Shown in pieces: positions 17,243-25,430 of a stretch of 51,185 bases of DNA. This DNA comes from an uncultured Methylobacter sp. (GTDB taxonomy: Bacteria; Pseudomonadota; Gammaproteobacteria; Methylococcales; Methylomonadaceae), in the NCBI GenBank assembly GCA_903832775.1, contig CAILCX010000210.1, forward strand, positions 1 to 51,185. The letters are read 5' to 3'. The notes beneath the pieces are model-generated. The model saw only the letters and a program-made list of their open reading frames with translations, had not been told where the DNA came from and ran no database searches. The position numbers were made by a program, and so were the translations under genes. Within the stretch, counting starts at the first letter, position 1. Each line of letters begins with the position of its first letter.

Positions 17243-17779
17243 TTGGTTTATAGTTTGATAATTAGAATATCTTTACTGTTAATTCTTGGTTCATTACCCG
17301 TATTTTTGTTGGTAGAGTTATTGCTGTGGCTAGCCATACCTATTTTTCCAGAAGCCTTGACTTTATTAGGTTCGGCAGTGTTAATCAGTAGTTTTTCTTT
17401 ATTAGCAATTGCTGCTGTTTCGGGAATTTTGAAAATAATTACCTGTTCTATTCGACATTATTTTTCGCTAAACCAACAGACCCAGCGCCGCTTTCGGTTT
17501 ATTCAAGATCAACAGGAGCAAATTAAACGACTATTTCATTATCAAACAAAACAGATAAAATATATTCATGAATTCAAAAGAAAACGTTTGTTAAAGCATA
17601 ATAATAAACAACACATTAACGCCTTGTCTGACTCAATTAATCTCGAATTATTGTCGCTTAAACCCAAATTATCCAAAAATTTTTATCAACAATTACAAAG
17701 CGAACATGCACGCTATAAGAATCAACAAGATATCCAGGCATTATTAATATTACAACAGAAAATCTCTAGCTTGGTGTAA
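17243..17779 (+). CDS. Unknown membrane-anchored coiled-coil protein
   Basis: I do not recognise this 178-residue protein. Two hydrophobic segments occupy about residues 3-32 and 37-65, followed by a basic, Gln- and Lys-rich helical tail (about 75-178) likely to be coiled coil and cytoplasmic. The frame has no internal methionine, so translation must begin at a non-ATG codon: TTG at 17243, 2 bases after the GldG stop, or TTG at 17255. Its position inside a tight run of genes with the Gld-like exporter suggests a function with it. Confidence 0.65.
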   Translation: MVYSLIIRISLLLILGSLPVFLLVELLLWLAIPIFPEALTLLGSAVLISSFSLLAIAAVSGILKIITCSIRHYFSLNQQTQRRFRFIQDQQEQIKRLFHYQTKQIKYIHEFKRKRLLKHNNKQHINALSDSINLELLSLKPKLSKNFYQQLQSEHARYKNQQDIQALLILQQKISSLV

Positions 17780-17782
17780 CGC

Positions 17783-18304
17783 ATGACTATTTTAAATAAA
17801 TTAATTAAACTGTTTTATTCCATTAAAGACCAAAATCTCCAATGGCATCAAACTAATCAAGCTGATCTGGCAAAACTTAAACAGTCTCGTATATTGGCTG
17901 AAAAAGCTCTGGAAGCCTTATTAATAAAGAAAAGTGTAGAACTGGAACACGATATCAGCCTACTCAAAACCAAACACAACACTGAACTGTCGATGTTAAA
18001 AATAAAGTGCAAACAAGATATTATCGATTACAAACAATATCTTTCAGCTCTTGATAAACTAAAAAACTCCATTCAGACCAGCTACACCCATTTACCCGAA
18101 GCGATCGCTTTCACCATTCATCATCATGCTAAATATTTATTGAATCAAATGTGGGAAGCAGAAGATTTTGAACAAAAAATGCACTTTGAATTAAAACTTA
18201 TCCGCTTTATGACAACTGTACATGAAGATGCGCTTGCTTATCTGGAAGGCATCACAACAGAAAAATTGCCTGAAAAAACCTTGAGCCTGATTGAGCGGCA
18301 ATAA
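17783..18304 (+). CDS. Unknown cytoplasmic coiled-coil protein
   Basis: I do not recognise this 173-residue protein. It has no signal peptide or membrane segment and is dominated by charged helices (ADLAKLKQSRILAEKALEAL and onwards), with a predicted coiled coil over about residues 25-105 and a second helical part at 110-170. It begins 3 bases after the preceding membrane protein and is the last gene of the GldA-GldF-GldG-like operon. The pairing of a membrane-anchored and a soluble coiled-coil protein suggests they bind each other, but that is inference. Confidence 0.65.
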   Translation: MTILNKLIKLFYSIKDQNLQWHQTNQADLAKLKQSRILAEKALEALLIKKSVELEHDISLLKTKHNTELSMLKIKCKQDIIDYKQYLSALDKLKNSIQTSYTHLPEAIAFTIHHHAKYLLNQMWEAEDFEQKMHFELKLIRFMTTVHEDALAYLEGITTEKLPEKTLSLIERQ

Positions 18305-18379
18305 AACTGCAAGATGAATTTTAGTGTTACTATAGAAGCGTAAGTTTTCCCAACCTTAAACACCTGAAAATTAATAACA

Positions 18380-18895
18380 ATGCATAGATTAAGAGATAAA
18401 ATTCGCGACATTCCTGACTTTCCAAAACCCGGCATTATCTTCAAGGATATTACGCCGCTAGTCAAAGATCCAGCAACTTTGAGATTGGCTGTCCATCAGT
18501 TACTCCATCCTTTTCTGTGTAGAAATATTACCGTCATTGCCGGCATGGAAGCTCGTGGCTTTATCTTTGGCTCTCTTGTCGCTTGGGAATTAGGACTACC
18601 TTTTGTTCCTTTAAGAAAACCGGGGAAACTTCCTTACGATGTCCAAAGTGTATCCTACGATCTTGAATATGGTTCGGCAACTTTAGAGGCACATATCGAT
18701 GCGTTTGATGAAAACGATCGTGTGTTATTAATTGATGATCTTCTGGCTACTGGGGGAACAGCAAAAGCAAGCTGTGCATTGGTAGAACAACTAGGCGCAA
18801 AAGTTGAAGCTTGCGCCTTTGTAGTGGAATTGGACTTTCTTGAAGGCAGAAATAAATTACAGGATTACGAAATTCATTCATTGTTACATTATTAA
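18380..18895 (+). CDS. apt: Adenine phosphoribosyltransferase
   Basis: Salvages adenine with PRPP to AMP. The 171 residues match the usual length. The N-terminal signature IRDIPDFPKPGIIFKDITP is clear, as are GMEARGFIFG and the PRPP-binding loop VLLIDDLLATGGTA. The ATG at 18380 gives the usual start. It converges on the mlaA-like gene, with a shared bidirectional hairpin between them. Confidence 0.97.
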   Translation: MHRLRDKIRDIPDFPKPGIIFKDITPLVKDPATLRLAVHQLLHPFLCRNITVIAGMEARGFIFGSLVAWELGLPFVPLRKPGKLPYDVQSVSYDLEYGSATLEAHIDAFDENDRVLLIDDLLATGGTAKASCALVEQLGAKVEACAFVVELDFLEGRNKLQDYEIHSLLHY

Positions 18896-18901
18896 AAATA
18901 C

Positions 18902-18936
18902 AGATTAAAGGCGAACTTAGTTTTCACCTTTAATCT
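18902..18936. terminator. Bidirectional terminator-like hairpin between apt and the mlaA-like gene
   Basis: AGATTAAAGGCGAA (18902-18915) pairs with TTCACCTTTAATCT (18923-18936) with one mismatch and a 7-base loop. On the plus strand it is followed by T-rich sequence, as expected for apt termination. The heptamer TTTAATC occurs three times in tandem at 18929-18949 and runs into the end of the mlaA-like gene. It shares core sequence with the palindrome at 10356-10412. Confidence 0.65.
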
Positions 18937-19968
18937 TTAATCTTTAATCTTTCTTCTTTTCTTTTTTGATGCATTGAATGTATCAAGTTTTTTACCCGCT
19001 TCTTCATACGCTTTAGTAGAAGTAACAAATGACTGTGCAGCACTGTCAAATGATTGCGAGGCCTTTGAAAAGCTTTTGGAATCGGCTTCAAGACGCAGGG
19101 TAAATCCCGATTTTTTCCCAGAATCGTTTTGCAAACTTTGCGCAGATCCTGATCTTTTATTTCCGTCAAGCGACTGGTCGCCAAGGTCCTCTAAGTCAAG
19201 CGATGCTTCAGACTTTCCATCTGTAGCCAAATTGTTTCGCCATTGTAAAAATGATTCTCGTGTGAAGACGTAAGGATCAAGGGCTGCCTCGTCGATAAAC
19301 TTCAACGCACCATCTGCATTTGCACGTTTATCTATCATGGCAACCGCTGCGATAGGTTGTGCGCTTCCCATAATGCTGAGCCATTTAAGGTGAACGCCGG
19401 CATAAGTAGCTGGATTTGCAGCCGCATCAAAGACTGCAGCCGGTATACCACGAGCTGTTGATGGACCGAAAATAGGTAATACTAAATAAGAACCTTGTGG
19501 CACACCCCAGACCGCGAAGGTCTGATCAAAATCTTCCTGGTTTTGCTCTAAACCTAAATCCTTGGCCACATCAACAAGACCGAGCAAACCTAACGTTGAG
19601 TTGATTGCAAACCGGCCGGTATCTTCAGCACTTTGTGAAAATTTGGCCTGTAAAACATCATTAATAACCACATTGATGTTTTCCAAATTGTTAAAAAAAT
19701 TAGATACACCAGTTTGCATGAACTTTGGTGTTATCCATTTATAACCATTTGCAACAGGTTCTGCTAAATAGTCGTCAAATGAATCGTTAAAACGAAACAT
19801 TTTTCTATTAAAGCTTTCATAAGGATCGCTCTTATTAGTAACAACTTGCTGACTTTCCGTATCTTCTGCTACTGCGCTGTTTACGATAAAAATACAGAAA
19901 AACAAGCCGAAATAAAACAGCGACAACTTCATTATTCCCTTTTCGTTATTTATTGTCTTCATTGACAT
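18937..19968 (-). CDS. mlaA: MlaA (VacJ)-like outer-membrane lipid transport protein with a long basic tail
   Basis: MlaA proteins remove phospholipid from the outer leaflet of the outer membrane and pass it to MlaC. The family core is clear: DPYESFNRKMFRFNDSFDDY, then FFNNLENINVVINDVLQ, AINSTLGLLGLVDVA and the GSYLVLPIFGPSTARG segment. Unlike classical MlaA the signal peptide has no lipobox cysteine and appears to end SAVA before EDTES. After the core, roughly 100 extra residues are rich in Ser, Lys and Asp and end KKKRRKIKD. Two starts are possible: ATG 19968 (AGG 5 bases away) or ATG 19932 (GGGA closer, with a better signal peptide from MKLSLFYFG); I favour 19932. The MlaC-like gene and hpnH lie upstream on the same strand, so it may move hopanoids or phospholipids. 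Confidence 0.85.
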   Translation of the reverse strand: MSMKTINNEKGIMKLSLFYFGLFFCIFIVNSAVAEDTESQQVVTNKSDPYESFNRKMFRFNDSFDDYLAEPVANGYKWITPKFMQTGVSNFFNNLENINVVINDVLQAKFSQSAEDTGRFAINSTLGLLGLVDVAKDLGLEQNQEDFDQTFAVWGVPQGSYLVLPIFGPSTARGIPAAVFDAAANPATYAGVHLKWLSIMGSAQPIAAVAMIDKRANADGALKFIDEAALDPYVFTRESFLQWRNNLATDGKSEASLDLEDLGDQSLDGNKRSGSAQSLQNDSGKKSGFTLRLEADSKSFSKASQSFDSAAQSFVTSTKAYEEAGKKLDTFNASKKKRRKIKD

Positions 19969-19974
19969 AAAAAC

Positions 19975-20592
19975 CTATTGTTTTGAATAACTTTCAATTT
20001 TTTCGTTAATCTTGTTGATTAGCGCATCAAAGCCTTCACGCTCTAAAATGGAGGTATATTCCGATCGCTTCAAAGCCAAATCACTAACTCCATTAGCAAT
20101 TATGTTAATTATACGCCAGCTATTGCCTTTTTCCTTAAGCATATAGTCAAATTTTACAGGCTTGTCATCAGGGATAACCAAATGTGAATGCACAACCACC
20201 CCACCTCGCGTCGTTTCTTCTTCTGAATCAAAAACAAAAGATTCACCAGAATAATCTTTAAAATTATGTGCATAAGAAGCGATGCTCAGGCGGCTAAAAA
20301 CATCAACAAGTTTTTGTTGTTGTTCCTCAGATAGCTTCTCACCTTCTTTACCAACAACAATGCGAGCTATTTTTGTTAAGTCGTGACTGTTCGTTACTGG
20401 CTCTGCCAGCTTCTCATAACGTCCAGAATAGCCGAGTTTTTTACCGTCTTTCATTATGCTAATCAGATCGGTCTGAAATTTATCTACAACTTGTTTTGCA
20501 GAAACGCCCGCTTCATCCTGAGCAACTGCATTCACCGTCCCTAAAACAAAGAACATGAAAACAACCAATAACTTCATATTTTTAAAAAACAT
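19975..20592 (-). CDS. mlaC: MlaC/HpnM-family periplasmic lipid-binding protein
   Basis: Ttg2D/MlaC-type periplasmic carrier, about 205 residues from the ATG at 20592, which has AGAGG 6 bases upstream; the frame extends to a TTG at 20613. A signal peptide ends NAVAQ before DEAGVS. The mature part has the family order: VDKFQTDLISIMKDG near the start, a LTKIARIVVG helix, YSGESFVFDSEE, and the strand VKFDYMLKEKGNSWRIINI. In hopanoid-producing bacteria a protein of this family is named HpnM. Its place between hpnH and an MlaA homologue makes transport of hopanoid or phospholipid to or from the outer membrane likely. No MlaFED or HpnN permease is in the window. Confidence 0.85.
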   Translation of the reverse strand: MFFKNMKLLVVFMFFVLGTVNAVAQDEAGVSAKQVVDKFQTDLISIMKDGKKLGYSGRYEKLAEPVTNSHDLTKIARIVVGKEGEKLSEEQQQKLVDVFSRLSIASYAHNFKDYSGESFVFDSEEETTRGGVVVHSHLVIPDDKPVKFDYMLKEKGNSWRIINIIANGVSDLALKRSEYTSILEREGFDALINKINEKIESYSKQ

Positions 20593-20635
20593 TAAAAACC
20601 TCTTTAAAACCAATACGTATTCATAACGATGTATT

Positions 20636-20692
20636 GATTGGATTAGGTACTAGCCATAACATGCCTAGCATGTGGTTAAGCTAATACCAATC
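20636..20692 (-). other. Large imperfect hairpin between hpnH and the mlaC-like gene
   Basis: GATTGGATTAG (20636-20646) pairs with CTAATACCAATC (20681-20692) with one bulge. Inside, TAGCCA pairs with TGGTTA through a G-U pair and ACATGC with GCATGT around CTA. No T-run follows in the transcribed direction, so a processing or stabilising element is as likely as an attenuator. Confidence 0.5.
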
Positions 20693-20720
20693 CAACCTAT
20701 TAACTCCTAATTTGACCTTA

Positions 20721-21830
20721 TTACTCGACCATTTCTACTCTTACAGGAATTCCTGCAATCGTAGATGGGCGGATTTCACTGGCATATTCAGGTGTAGGTT
20801 CAGGCACCATTTCGCCTTCGGTTTTTGGTCCTCTAATAGAAGCCCATAAAGCCTTCAAGGGATGATTTAACATATCTTCAACCGCCGTTGCTTCATAACC
20901 GCAATGTGCCATACAGCTTGCACATTTTGGATTATTAACCGTACCGTATTTTTCCCAGGGAGTTGTATCCAAAAGCTCCTGAAATGTTGAAACATAGCCT
21001 TCGTCTGCAAGAAGATAACAAGGTTTTTGCCAACCGAAAACGTTGCGCGTCGGATTGCCCCAAGGTGTGCAGTCGTAATTTTGATTGCCCGCCAGGAAAT
21101 CAAGATAAAGCGAAGAGTGATTTAATTTCCAGTTTCGTTTTTTTCCAATTTTAAAAATACCACGGAATAAATCCTTAACATCACTGCCTTTAATAAAGAC
21201 ATCCTGCTGAGGAGCATGCTCATAACTAAAGCCAGGTGCGATAGTCACACCTTCAACACCAAGCTCCATGGCATAATCCAGGAATTCAGCAACTTCCTTT
21301 GCATTTTCTCCCTGGAACAATGTACAGTTGATGGTAACTCTAAAGCCCTTGCCCAAAGCCAATTTGATCGCTTCTACGGCTCGTTCAAATACACCTTCCT
21401 GGCAAACAGACGTATCATGCCTTTCATGCATACCATCTAAATGAATTGAAAAAGTTAAATACGGAGATGGTTGATAATCATCAATTCTCTTTTTTAACAA
21501 AAGTGCATTAGTACACAAGTAGACGAATTTCTTTCTTGCAATAATACCAGCGACAATTTGTGGCATTTCTTTATGGATGAGTGGCTCCCCACCAGGAATC
21601 GATACCATGGGTGCATCACATTCGTCAACAGCTTGCATACATTCTTCGAAGGAAAGACGCTGATCAAGAATATCATCGGGATAATCGATTTTACCACAGC
21701 CAGCACAAGCTAAATTACAACGAAAAAGTGGCTCAAGCATCAATACCAAAGGATATTTCTTAACTCCTTTAATTTTTTGTTTAATTAAATAACTACCTAC
21801 AGCCAACTGCTGACGTAAAGGAACACCCAC
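20721..21830 (-). CDS. hpnH: Radical SAM adenosylhopane synthase HpnH
   Basis: Adds 5'-deoxyadenosine to diploptene to form adenosylhopane, the first step of side-chain extension of C35 hopanoids. The 369 residues contain the radical SAM cluster motif CNLACAGC (Cys38, Cys42, Cys45), the SAM-binding SIPGGEPLIHKEM, and the conserved C-terminal region with NPKCASCMAHCGYEA, which is typical of HpnH. The frame continues upstream to 21902. I chose the GTG at 21830 because GGAGGG lies 7-8 bases before it and the product then begins MGVPLRQQLAVGSYLI, matching known HpnH starts. It leads the leftward half of the divergent hopanoid locus. Confidence 0.95.
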   Translation of the reverse strand: MGVPLRQQLAVGSYLIKQKIKGVKKYPLVLMLEPLFRCNLACAGCGKIDYPDDILDQRLSFEECMQAVDECDAPMVSIPGGEPLIHKEMPQIVAGIIARKKFVYLCTNALLLKKRIDDYQPSPYLTFSIHLDGMHERHDTSVCQEGVFERAVEAIKLALGKGFRVTINCTLFQGENAKEVAEFLDYAMELGVEGVTIAPGFSYEHAPQQDVFIKGSDVKDLFRGIFKIGKKRNWKLNHSSLYLDFLAGNQNYDCTPWGNPTRNVFGWQKPCYLLADEGYVSTFQELLDTTPWEKYGTVNNPKCASCMAHCGYEATAVEDMLNHPLKALWASIRGPKTEGEMVPEPTPEYASEIRPSTIAGIPVRVEMVE

Positions 21831-22210
21831 GCGCAAACCCTCCAAAAAACATCTTAAAAACCATGAATGGTATCTATTAAATAATAAATACCCTGAAAAC
21901 ACTTAACTAAAATTCAAAACAAAACATGGGAAATGATGTACCAATTAAACAACAACCCAAAAACCAGAATAATTTAAATGATTCTATTGTATTTGAACAA
22001 CAACATCCAAAAAATACCGACAAGCCTGTTATATAATACAATCGCTTACCTATCAAGTCATAGAATACTATCTTTTAACTTTCGACTCCAGTTTTATAGT
22101 CTATCTAAGTGAAAGCCCACTAAAAGGACTAACTGAAGGCACTTGACTTACCTATTGATAAAAACTGCTAACTCTATATTTTTATTGTAAATATAATATT
22201 TTACAACCAC
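21831..22210. promoter_or_regulatory. Divergent control region between hpnH and squalene synthase
   Basis: This roughly 380-base A/T-rich gap separates the two transcription units of the hopanoid locus, so promoters for both must lie here or just inside. TTGACT at 22143-22148 could be a -35 element for the rightward genes, but no well-spaced -10 follows. No ORF stands out apart from the N-terminal extension of the hpnH frame. Confidence 0.45.
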
Positions 22211-23425
22211 ATGATGGTGGTAGATTTACAACAAAACAACATTGCTTTGCAAAATACCAACAAACAGTCTATTATTGCGGCAAATACTATCAAAATCAGC
22301 TTGCAGGACAACTTTAAAAAATTTATGAGTGAAACTCAAATTTCCCTGGATAACCCAAAATCTCTCAGCACATGTTCTGATGATGAATTTCAGGCGCTTT
22401 TACTTGAAGGTGTCTCCAGAACATTTGCGCTAACTATTCCCCAGTTGCCCGAAAAATTATATGCAGCAGTAGCCAACGCCTATTTGCTGTGTCGTATCGT
22501 CGATACCATCGAAGACGAAGTTTCTCTTTCGCCTCAACAAAAAAAATATTTCTGTTCTGAATTTATTGAAGTTGTAAAAAGCGGCGAAAACTCTGAAGTT
22601 TTCGCGGTAGATCTTGCTCCCTTACTGTCTGCGCAAACCATTCCTGCTGAGCACACCTTGATTCACGTTCTGCCCAGAGTCATACAAATTACCCACAAAT
22701 TTGATCCAGCTCAAATTGAAGCGCTGGCTTGCTGCGTTGAAACAATGGCTAAAGGAATGCCCATCTTTCAGGCACAAGATCTACATGGCGGACTGCCAAC
22801 ACTTGCCGACATGGATAACTACTGCTATTACGTTGCCGGTTGTGTCGGAGAAATGCTCGCCAAACTGTTTTGTCATTACTCCCCTGAAATAGCGCTCCAT
22901 AAAGATCAACTCATGAGCCTTTCAGTCTCTTTTGGACAGGGCCTGCAAATGACCAACATTCTAAAAGATATTTGGGATGATGCCGAACGCGGGGTTTGCT
23001 GGCTACCGCAAGATATTTTTACGGAAATCGGGTTTGATCTTAAAAACCTGACTCCAGAAACACAGGATGAATCATTCAGAAAAGGCTTGGAACACTTGAT
23101 CAGCATTGCTCATGAACATTTGCACAACGCACTTAAATATACACAGTTAATTCCATCGCACGAAATTGGAATACGAAATTTCTGTCTTTGGGCCTTAGGC
23201 ATGGCGATTTTGACCTTAAAGAAAATTAAACAGAATCTGGATTTCAATCATTCAGATCAAGTCAAAATTACGCGTAAAAGTGTCAAGGCAACTATCATTG
23301 CAACACGATTAACAGGACGTTACAACAACCTGCTTAGCCTGCTTTTCAATTTGACAAGTCGAGAGCTCAAATCTCCCGACTGGACATACACAATCCAATC
23401 CTCAAAAGACAACATAAATTTTTAA
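22211..23425 (+). CDS. sqs: Squalene synthase (farnesyl-diphosphate farnesyltransferase type)
   Basis: Condenses two farnesyl diphosphates head-to-head to squalene. The two Asp-rich motifs are visible: IVDTIEDE and TNILKDIWDD. The segment MDNYCYYVAGCVGEM closely resembles the CHYVAGLVG region of classical squalene synthases, and FALTIPQLPEKL matches the substrate-binding entry. No separate HpnC, HpnD or HpnE genes are nearby, so the enzyme may do both steps. The classical C-terminal membrane anchor is absent. The start is uncertain: ATG 22211 gives a 38-residue Asn/Gln-rich extension, while ATG 22326 (MSETQISL) starts nearer the conserved part; neither has a good ribosome site. It begins the rightward hopanoid unit, 11 bases before shc. 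Confidence 0.88.
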   Translation: MMVVDLQQNNIALQNTNKQSIIAANTIKISLQDNFKKFMSETQISLDNPKSLSTCSDDEFQALLLEGVSRTFALTIPQLPEKLYAAVANAYLLCRIVDTIEDEVSLSPQQKKYFCSEFIEVVKSGENSEVFAVDLAPLLSAQTIPAEHTLIHVLPRVIQITHKFDPAQIEALACCVETMAKGMPIFQAQDLHGGLPTLADMDNYCYYVAGCVGEMLAKLFCHYSPEIALHKDQLMSLSVSFGQGLQMTNILKDIWDDAERGVCWLPQDIFTEIGFDLKNLTPETQDESFRKGLEHLISIAHEHLHNALKYTQLIPSHEIGIRNFCLWALGMAILTLKKIKQNLDFNHSDQVKITRKSVKATIIATRLTGRYNNLLSLLFNLTSRELKSPDWTYTIQSSKDNINF

Positions 23426-23436
23426 GGACGCACATC

Positions 23437-25428
23437 ATGTTTAACGAATCACATTCTGAAATTAATGTCGGCACGCATTCAAACTCATCGAATTCTGCGC
23501 TTCATTACTCACACAATCTCAATCAAGCCATTGGCAAAGCGCAGGAAAAATTATTAAGCCTGCAAGATAAAGACGGCTTTTGGGTATTTGAATTGGAAGC
23601 GGATTGCTCTATCCCTTCAGAATACATTATGCTGATGCATTACACTGGGGAAATTGATGAACCCTTACAAGCCAAAATCGCCAACTATTTAAGATCACGC
23701 CAGTCAAAAGACGGAAGTTATCCACTCTTTACCGGTGGCGCTGGCGAAATCAGTTGCAGCGTCAAAGTTTATTACGCCTTAAAAATGGCCGGTGATGCAA
23801 TTGACGCACCGCACATGGTTCGTTTAAGAGATTTCGTATTGAGCCAAGGCGGTGCTGCCAAAGCCAATGTTTTTACCCGTATAGCTCTCGCAATCTTCAA
23901 ACAATTACCCTGGCGTGGCGTTCCTTACATTCCTGTCGAAATCATGTTATTTCCGAGTTGGTTTCCGTTTCATCTGGACAAAGTATCTTACTGGTCAAGA
24001 ACCGTCATGGTACCTTTGTTTATTCTTTGCACGTTAAAAGCTACGGCAAAAAATCCAAAAAATATCAGTATACTTGAACTTTTCATCACTCATCCCGATG
24101 AAGAAAAACACTACTTTCCTGAAAGAACCGTATTAAACAAAATATTTTTGGCCTTGGATAAACTCGGCTTGGCAACACGCCCGTTAATACCAACAAAAAT
24201 ACATAACCTGGCAATTGAAAAAGCTAAAAGCTGGTTTATTGAACGCCTCAACGGTGAAGATGGTCTGGGAGGAATTTTCCCGGCAATGGTAGCTTCTTAT
24301 CAATCAATGCTGTTATTGGGCATGCCAGCTGATCATGAGCATGTTGTTACTGCCCGAAAAGCGATAAACAAATTGCTTGTTATTAATGAGCATGATGCTT
24401 ACTGCCAACCCTGCCTGTCTCCAGTTTGGGATACAGCACTCGCAGCACTGGCTTTGCAAGAAGCTGACAAAACCGGAAACGGCAAAAATCTGGCTCGCGC
24501 CTACGACTGGCTGAAAAGCAAACAGCTTTCTGACGAACCGGGCGACTGGCGAATTTCCAAGCCCGACTTAGAAGGCGGCGGCTGGGCGTTCCAATTCGAA
24601 AATCCGCATTATCCGGATGTCGATGACACTGCCATTGTCGGTTTTGCAATGGCTGATTCAAACTTGCCAGATCTGGATGAATCAATACATAAAGCAACTC
24701 GCTGGATAGTAGGTATGCAATCCAAAAACGGTGGTTACGGTGCTTTTGATGTCGATAATACCTATTATTATCTGAATGAAATTCCGTTTGCAGACCACGG
24801 CGCTCTATTAGACCCGCCGACATCTGATGTCAGTGCACGCTGTGCTATGTTAATGGCCAGAGTCGCTAAAGATCATGATGAGTATTTACCTGCCTTGGAA
24901 CGCACAATCGAATACATTCGCAGCGAACAGGAACAGGACGGTTCGTGGTTTGGTCGCTGGGGCACAAATTATGTTTATGGAACTTGGTCAGTATTACTTG
25001 GACTTGAACAAACCAGACTGCCTAAAACCGATCCTTTATACACCAAAGCTGCAAAATGGTTAAAGTCGGTACAACGTGCAGATGGTGGCTGGGGCGAAGA
25101 TAATTATAGCTATCATGATACTAGCTTCAGCGGCACCTATCGCTTCAGTACCGCCTTCCAAACTGCTTGGGCGGTTTTGGCACTCATGGCCGCCGGCGAA
25201 GCAAATAGTGAAGCAGTCAAAGCAGGCATCGATTTCATTTTACGTAATCAGCAAGCTGACGGCTTATGGAATGACGAATGCTTTACCGCACCTGGTTTCC
25301 CTAAAGTTTTTTATCTCAAATATCATGGTTACGACAAATACTTCCCTCTTTGGGCGCTGGCCAGATATCGTAACGAGCTAAATACTAACAATGAATCTTT
25401 GCCAAGCAACCGCATAACTGGCATCTGA
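23437..25428 (+). CDS. shc: Squalene-hopene cyclase
   Basis: Cyclises squalene to hopene and hopanol at the membrane. The 663 residues show the catalytic acid motif Asp394-Val-Asp396-Asp397 (YPDVDDTA), matching the DXDD of the Alicyclobacillus enzyme. Several QW repeats are visible, such as QDKDGFWVFE near the N terminus, QSKNGGYGAFD, QEQDGSWFGRWG and QRADGGWGED. The N-terminal 20 residues are variable. AAGGA precedes the start and the squalene synthase gene ends 11 bases upstream, so the pair is certainly coexpressed. Confidence 0.97.
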   Translation: MFNESHSEINVGTHSNSSNSALHYSHNLNQAIGKAQEKLLSLQDKDGFWVFELEADCSIPSEYIMLMHYTGEIDEPLQAKIANYLRSRQSKDGSYPLFTGGAGEISCSVKVYYALKMAGDAIDAPHMVRLRDFVLSQGGAAKANVFTRIALAIFKQLPWRGVPYIPVEIMLFPSWFPFHLDKVSYWSRTVMVPLFILCTLKATAKNPKNISILELFITHPDEEKHYFPERTVLNKIFLALDKLGLATRPLIPTKIHNLAIEKAKSWFIERLNGEDGLGGIFPAMVASYQSMLLLGMPADHEHVVTARKAINKLLVINEHDAYCQPCLSPVWDTALAALALQEADKTGNGKNLARAYDWLKSKQLSDEPGDWRISKPDLEGGGWAFQFENPHYPDVDDTAIVGFAMADSNLPDLDESIHKATRWIVGMQSKNGGYGAFDVDNTYYYLNEIPFADHGALLDPPTSDVSARCAMLMARVAKDHDEYLPALERTIEYIRSEQEQDGSWFGRWGTNYVYGTWSVLLGLEQTRLPKTDPLYTKAAKWLKSVQRADGGWGEDNYSYHDTSFSGTYRFSTAFQTAWAVLALMAAGEANSEAVKAGIDFILRNQQADGLWNDECFTAPGFPKVFYLKYHGYDKYFPLWALARYRNELNTNNESLPSNRITGI

Positions 25429-25430
25429 GC

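Noticed and set aside
22143-22180. Possible promoter TTGACT ... TATATT before squalene synthase
   Set aside because: The spacing is about 25 bases, well outside the 15-19 range, so it was not listed as a promoter.
24383-24823. 146-residue minus-strand ORF
   Set aside because: It is antisense to the active-site region of squalene-hopene cyclase.
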